A stretch of 64,000 bases of DNA from Firmicutes bacterium AM55-24TS. Lineage in GTDB: Bacteria; Bacillota; Clostridia; UBA1381. The stretch's first letter is position 1; every line of letters starts with the position of its first letter. The stretch spans positions 1 through 64,000 of the forward strand of contig QTVU01000012.1 of assembly GCA_003460745.1 (NCBI GenBank), read 5' to 3'. The translations under genes were made by a program, and so were the position numbers. Below, piece by piece: positions 60,034 through 64,000 of the stretch. Below the pieces are notes generated by a model. That model was not told where the DNA came from and made no database searches. It was given only the letters and a program-made list of their open reading frames with translations.

Positions 60034-60630
60034 TTAATTTTGTGTAATATATTCTCTAAAAATATCTCTTAACATAAATATATCACCACTAACCGATTTG
60101 ATAGTTGCTATCATTAAATAATCTGCATCAATTTGTGAAAAGTTCAAACTTTTTCCTAATGAATTTACAAGCATTGACAAAAATAGTCTTTGTATACGTC
60201 CGTTGCCTTCTCTGAACGGATGTAAATAGTTCAAATCACAATATAAATCCGTAAACTCAACTATAAATTCATCTTCCTTGATATTCCCCAAGAAATTTGA
60301 GTTTATAATTTTTTGGAAAATTCTCTGACCACGTTCCTCAATTTTATCGGCAGGACAAAATCTTGTACCTTTTTTACTCATATCTACCGTACGAATTGTA
60401 CCCGCCCATTCATAAATATCTCCAAAAACATATTTGTGCAAATTTTTATAAAATTCAAAATCAACATTTTCAAACGGTATTTCTATCATTGCCTTTGCTA
60501 TGAGCATACTCGTGATGCTACGCTCCATAATATCAAGTTTTTCAGCATCGTGTATATTAAATTTATTTTTCAGTACAGCGCTGTTTTCATAACAATCATC
60601 CTGCAACGGATTTAAAGAATATTCAGGCAT
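60034..60630 (-). CDS. Fic-domain AMP-transferase toxin
   Basis: A 198-residue Fic protein that transfers AMP to target proteins; related VbhT-type toxins modify DNA gyrase and topoisomerase IV. The active site HPFREGNGR (H137 to R145) is complete, and the target-positioning flap is around TVDMSKKGTRFCPAD. The inhibitory (S/T)xxxE(G/N) helix is not in this chain but in the small gene just upstream, which makes it a class I Fic system. The ATG at 60630 overlaps the antitoxin stop in TAATG, so translation is coupled. Confidence 0.92.
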   Translation of the reverse strand: MPEYSLNPLQDDCYENSAVLKNKFNIHDAEKLDIMERSITSMLIAKAMIEIPFENVDFEFYKNLHKYVFGDIYEWAGTIRTVDMSKKGTRFCPADKIEERGQRIFQKIINSNFLGNIKEDEFIVEFTDLYCDLNYLHPFREGNGRIQRLFLSMLVNSLGKSLNFSQIDADYLMIATIKSVSGDIFMLRDIFREYITQN

Positions 60631-60806
60631 TATACTGTACACCTTTCAAGCATTATTTTTATAAAGTCATCTTTTGTGAGTTTTCCGTTTAAAACTTCCA
60701 TACAAAGTTCTTTTTCATCATCAGAAAGTTTGTAACCTTCTATTTCAACTGACGCAATCGCATTGTTTAAAACTTTTTCTGTTTCTTGTAATAAAATTTG
60801 ATTCAT
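60630..60806 (-). CDS. VbhA-like Fic antitoxin
   Basis: A 58-residue helical protein (begins MNQILLQETEKVLNNAIASV). It contains S19-VEI-E23-G24, matching the (S/T)xxxE(G/N) inhibition motif whose Glu blocks ATP binding in Fic toxins, followed by KLSDDEKELCMEVLNGKLTKD as in the antitoxin VbhA fold. AGAGGAG lies before its ATG on the minus strand. It is immediately upstream of and overlaps the toxin gene. Confidence 0.88.
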   Translation of the reverse strand: MNQILLQETEKVLNNAIASVEIEGYKLSDDEKELCMEVLNGKLTKDDFIKIMLERCTV

Positions 60807-60872
60807 ATTGAAAACTCCTCTCTTATTTAATATTAATCAGTATATCACAAATAACATATTAAATCAACATTA

Positions 60873-60906
60873 TAAAAAATACCGACTTCATTATTGAAGT
60901 CGGTAT
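60873..60906 (-). terminator. Terminator after the phosphoketolase gene
   Basis: ATACCGACTTCA and TGAAGTCGGTAT form the stem. On the minus strand a run of Ts (TTTTTTATAATG) follows, giving a normal intrinsic terminator for the phosphoketolase gene. Confidence 0.9.
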
Positions 60907-60913
60907 TATAATA

Positions 60914-63298
60914 TTAGTCGTTAATTGATTCCCATTTCCAATTACGAACTTCAGGCAAGTCCTGACCGTATTCGGCAATGTATTGCTTATGTTCAACAAG
61001 TTTATCGCACATAAGTTGATTTAGGTATGCACCCTTATTGCCAAGCTGAGGCAAGCTTTCAACAGTTGCCTTAACAAGGTGGAAACGATCGATTTCATTT
61101 TGAACACGCATATCGAACGGAGTAGTGATTGTGCCCTCTTCCATATAACCGAAAACGTGAAGATTTCTGTTATGTCTGTTATATGTAAGTTCGTGTACAA
61201 GTTTTCTGTAACCGTGGAATGCGAATATAATCGGCTTATCTTTTGTAAAGATTGAATCGTATTCAACGTCGCTAAGACCGTGAGGGTGTTCAGACTGTGG
61301 CTGAAGTTTCATAAGGTCAACTACGTTTACAACACGAATCTTTAAATCAGGCATATTCTTATGAAGAATTGTAGCTGCCGCAAGAATTTCAAGTGTCGGT
61401 GTATCACCGCAGCAAGCAAGTACAACATCAGGTTCACAACCCTTATCGTTTGATGCCCAATCCCAAATACCGATACCTTGTGTACAGTGCTTAACAGCCT
61501 GTTCCATTGTAAGCCATTGCGGACGTGGGTGCTTTGATGTTACAAGAACGTTTACATAGTTCTTACTTCTGATACAGTGGTCAAAGCATGATAGCAAGCA
61601 GTTGGCATCCGGCGGAAGATAAATTCTTGCAACGTCTGCTTTCTTATTTGAAATATGGTCAAGGAATCCCGGGTCCTGGTGTGTAAAACCGTTATGGTCT
61701 TGCTGCCATACGTTTGATGACAAGATAAGATTTAGCGATGCAATCTTTTGACGCCATGGAAGTTCCGATGTAACCTTTAACCATTTAGCATGCTGTGCAG
61801 CCATTGAATCGATTATTCTGATAAATGCTTCGTAACTTGCAAAAAAACCGTGACGACCTGTCAAAATATAGCCCTCAAGCCAACCTTCACACATATGTTC
61901 CGAAAGCATTGAGTCCATAACTCTGCCGTCTGTTGCAAGAAATTCGTCATTATCATATTTTTCACCGTTCCAGTCACGGTTTGTTTCTTCAAATACTTTG
62001 CCAAGTCTGTTTGACATAGTTTCGTCAGGACCAAATATACGGAAGTTTTTGCTTTCCTTGTTTAACTTGAATATGTCACGAACAAATCCGCCAAGTTCAA
62101 TCATATCCTGTCCCTCGACAGAACCAGGGAACGGTACGTCAAATGCATAATCTCTGAAATCAGGCATACGTAAATCTCTTAAAAGCAAACCGCCATTTGC
62201 GTGTGGGTTAGCGCCCATTCTGTGATTGCCCTCAGGAGCAAGTGCGGCGATTTCAGGAACAAGTCTGCCGTTTTCGTCGAATAATTCTTCGGGTTTGTAG
62301 CTTAACATCCATTCTTTTAGTTGGTCAAGATGTTCCGGCTTTGACATATCCATAGGTACTTGGTGTGCTCTGAATGTACCTTCAATTTGATTTCCGTCAA
62401 CAACCTTTGGACCTGTCCAGCCCTTTGGTGTACGAAGAACGATCATAGGCCACTTTGGACGTGACGCGTCATTGTTTTCGCGTGCATTCTTTTGGATTGC
62501 CTTAATCTTTTCGATTACTGTATCCATAGTTTCTGCCATTAGTTTGTGCATTGTCATAGGGTCATCGCCCTCAACAAAGTACGGTTCCCAACCACATCCC
62601 TTGAAGAATGATTCGATTTCTTCGTGTGATATACGCGAGAAAATTGTTGGGTTTGAAATTTTGTATCCGTTTAAGTGAAGTATAGGTAATACCGCACCGT
62701 CATTTATTGGGTTTAGGAATTTGTTTGATTGCCATGCTGTTGCAAGAGGGCCTGTTTCGGCCTCGCCGTCACCGACAACACAAGCAGTGATAAGATCGGG
62801 ATTATCGAATACCGAACCGAATGCGTGTGCAAGTGAGTAACCAAGCTCACCGCCTTCGTTGATTGAACCCGGTGTTTCGGGTGCAACGTGGCTTGAAATA
62901 CCGCCCGGGAATGAGAACTGCTTAAACAGTTTTTTCATACCCTCTGTATCTTGGCTTACGTTCGGATATACTTCCGAATAAGAGCCTTCCATATATGTAT
63001 TTGCCACCATAAAGTTACCGCCGTGTCCCGGACCTGAAATGTAAATCATATCAAGGTCGTAACGCTTAATAACTCTGTTTAAGTGAGTGTAAACAAAGTT
63101 TTGACCCGGCACTGTACCCCAGTGGCCTACTATTTTGTGCTTTACGTGTTCTCTTTTAAGAGGCTCTCTCAAAAGAGGGTTGTCAAGTAAGTAAAGTTGA
63201 CCTGCCGCAAGATAGTTCGCAGCTCTCCACCATGCGTCCATTTTTGTAAGCATTTCGTCGCATAATGGCTGTTTTTCCAAACAATCATTTGAATTCAT
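60914..63298 (-). CDS. xfp: Xylulose-5-P/fructose-6-P phosphoketolase
   Basis: A 794-residue thiamine-diphosphate enzyme that splits xylulose-5-phosphate (and often fructose-6-phosphate) with phosphate to acetyl-phosphate. Family motifs are [36 protein letters not shown], the cofactor site [20 protein letters not shown], and [13 protein letters not shown]. The length is standard and the frame unbroken. It is monocistronic with its own terminator. It could take fructose-6-phosphate made by ManA from xanthan mannose, which is an inference from metabolism, not linkage. Confidence 0.95.
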   Translation of the reverse strand: MNSNDCLEKQPLCDEMLTKMDAWWRAANYLAAGQLYLLDNPLLREPLKREHVKHKIVGHWGTVPGQNFVYTHLNRVIKRYDLDMIYISGPGHGGNFMVANTYMEGSYSEVYPNVSQDTEGMKKLFKQFSFPGGISSHVAPETPGSINEGGELGYSLAHAFGSVFDNPDLITACVVGDGEAETGPLATAWQSNKFLNPINDGAVLPILHLNGYKISNPTIFSRISHEEIESFFKGCGWEPYFVEGDDPMTMHKLMAETMDTVIEKIKAIQKNARENNDASRPKWPMIVLRTPKGWTGPKVVDGNQIEGTFRAHQVPMDMSKPEHLDQLKEWMLSYKPEELFDENGRLVPEIAALAPEGNHRMGANPHANGGLLLRDLRMPDFRDYAFDVPFPGSVEGQDMIELGGFVRDIFKLNKESKNFRIFGPDETMSNRLGKVFEETNRDWNGEKYDNDEFLATDGRVMDSMLSEHMCEGWLEGYILTGRHGFFASYEAFIRIIDSMAAQHAKWLKVTSELPWRQKIASLNLILSSNVWQQDHNGFTHQDPGFLDHISNKKADVARIYLPPDANCLLSCFDHCIRSKNYVNVLVTSKHPRPQWLTMEQAVKHCTQGIGIWDWASNDKGCEPDVVLACCGDTPTLEILAAATILHKNMPDLKIRVVNVVDLMKLQPQSEHPHGLSDVEYDSIFTKDKPIIFAFHGYRKLVHELTYNRHNRNLHVFGYMEEGTITTPFDMRVQNEIDRFHLVKATVESLPQLGNKGAYLNQLMCDKLVEHKQYIAEYGQDLPEVRNWKWESIND

Positions 63299-63439
63299 AA
63301 AAATTTTCCCTCCGTTTTTTTTATGGCAATTCTATTCCCAAGCCGTAAAATTAAATGTCTAAAAATTGTCATACTACTCTCCAAGAATAAATTATACGCC
63401 TGTGTTAAATATTTGTCAATGTTTATTTTGACAAGATTA

Positions 63440-63724
63440 GTATTTGTTTTTTGGGATATAACAGAAACTCTTATGGGTGTGGACTTGATTTTAATACCGA
63501 TAGTGACTACAAAGCAAGAGTCTATGTATATATTTGAAAAGAAAATATGTGCACAAGTGTTTCAAAATTGTGTTGCGGTTGCAATGTGCAACAGAGTTGG
63601 AAGCGAGGGCAAAATGGAGTTTGCAGGTGAGTCTTTGATGACAGACGCTAAGGGACAGGTTATTGTTAAAGCTGACGATAGCGATTTTGCAAAAAATAAA
63701 ATGAAACCACCTTTACAAATTTAA
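63440..63724 (+). pseudogene. Nitrilase-superfamily hydrolase, C-terminal fragment
   Basis: The frame encodes GVDLILIPIVTTKQESMYIFEKK, NCVAVAMCNRVGSEGKMEFAGESLM and VIVKADD, which match the C-terminal third of carbon-nitrogen hydrolases such as N-carbamoylputrescine amidase. The catalytic Glu, Lys and Cys regions upstream are missing. The codons before 63440 look random, and no ribosome site is apparent. It is a decayed remnant. Confidence 0.75.
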
Positions 63725-63894
63725 TGATTTGAGATATACTGTAATCACCACAATAAGACAAAAGATAATATTAATTTTATTTGTGCACATTTTTAATTGT
63801 TATTGTTAAAAATGCTACACTCTATTTTGTGTGCAAGTAAATTAGCATATCTTTTGACTTGTTGTGGTGACAGTCCGGGAGTGTTGCATTTTAT
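63725..63894. other. Gene-free stretch
   Basis: No reading frame of note. AT-rich to about 63840, with a possible weak promoter around TTGTTA and TACACT near 63800-63825. A GC-richer segment (63862-63885) then leads to the terminator hairpin. A short noncoding RNA ending at that hairpin is possible but unsupported. Confidence 0.3.
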
Positions 63895-63923
63895 GGTGTG
63901 TCACTTAGGTGGCACACCTTTTT
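63895..63923 (+). terminator. Intrinsic terminator
   Basis: GGTGTG...CAC pairs with GTGGCACACC around a short loop, and five Ts follow. No gene on the plus strand immediately precedes it except the nitrilase fragment and the gene-free stretch. Confidence 0.75.
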
Positions 63924-63966
63924 AAATGTAACAGCAATTTCCGAAAAGTCACCGCGACAAGCTTAG

Positions 63967-63998
63967 AAAAGCAGAGAGTAAAAAACTCTCTGCTTTTT
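63967..63998 (+). terminator. Intrinsic terminator at the window edge
   Basis: AAAAGCAGAGAGT and ACTCTCTGCTTTTT form a perfect stem with A and T tracts on both sides. It can work in both directions and probably belongs to a gene beyond the window. Confidence 0.8.
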
Positions 63999-64000
63999 GT

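Overview
The window comes from a low-GC Gram-positive gut bacterium of the Clostridia (Oscillospirales/Ruminococcaceae-like). The grounds are lipoprotein signal peptides, S-layer homology (SLH) domains, an ATPase-less Lpl/Ytc-type sugar ABC transporter, dipicolinate synthase genes and AGGAGG ribosome sites. No rRNA or tRNA gene was seen.

Positions 1-38,900 form one large polysaccharide-utilisation region. It holds two sugar-binding lipoproteins, an AraC-type response regulator, two transporter permeases, two secreted GH5 endoglycanases, a triple-CBM secreted protein and two giant related surface proteins (one with SLH repeats). A tight GH88-GH94-HAD-GH38 operon follows, then mannose-6-phosphate isomerase and a ROK sugar kinase. 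Unsaturated glucuronidase, alpha-mannosidase, cellobiose phosphorylase and a 2143-residue GH5 with three CBMs and Listeria-Bacteroides repeats are together the signature of xanthan gum degradation. From memory they match the xanthan locus described for uncultured Ruminococcaceae UCG-13. The PL8 xanthan lyase and the deacetylases are not in this window. Four promoters in the region share an AAAGTTTaCCkC box 36-37 bases upstream of TATAAT, which points to one regulon.

The locus is interrupted by an IS110-family element (8426-10062) between the two permease genes. Its bridge RNA can be read directly: target and donor guide pairs, nested stems and a split promoter at the element ends. The target guides match the Shine-Dalgarno region of the second permease.

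Positions 38,900-44,900 carry a rhamnogalacturonan lyase (PL11) with bacterial Ig and MBG repeats, convergent to the sugar kinase gene, and a broken LysR regulator. Positions 45,200-50,300 carry a flavodoxin/CMD/SDR redox cluster and the nickel-pincer cofactor operon larB-larC-larE, with no larA. Positions 50,600-56,100 hold a PD-(D/E)XK nuclease gene, a WYL regulator and three tandem leucine-rich-repeat proteins. The nuclease and WYL promoters share an operator-like GTAC-N8-GTAC element. Positions 56,200-64,000 hold a truncated dpaA, dpaB, an HPt protein with a GGDEF-receiver-HD-GYP signalling protein, a Fic/VbhA-type toxin-antitoxin pair, a phosphoketolase and a nitrilase-family fragment.

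At least eight otherwise complete genes are broken by one small deletion, nearly always one base of a homopolymer. This looks more like residual long-read sequencing error than gene decay, so these genes are annotated as single frameshifted CDSs.
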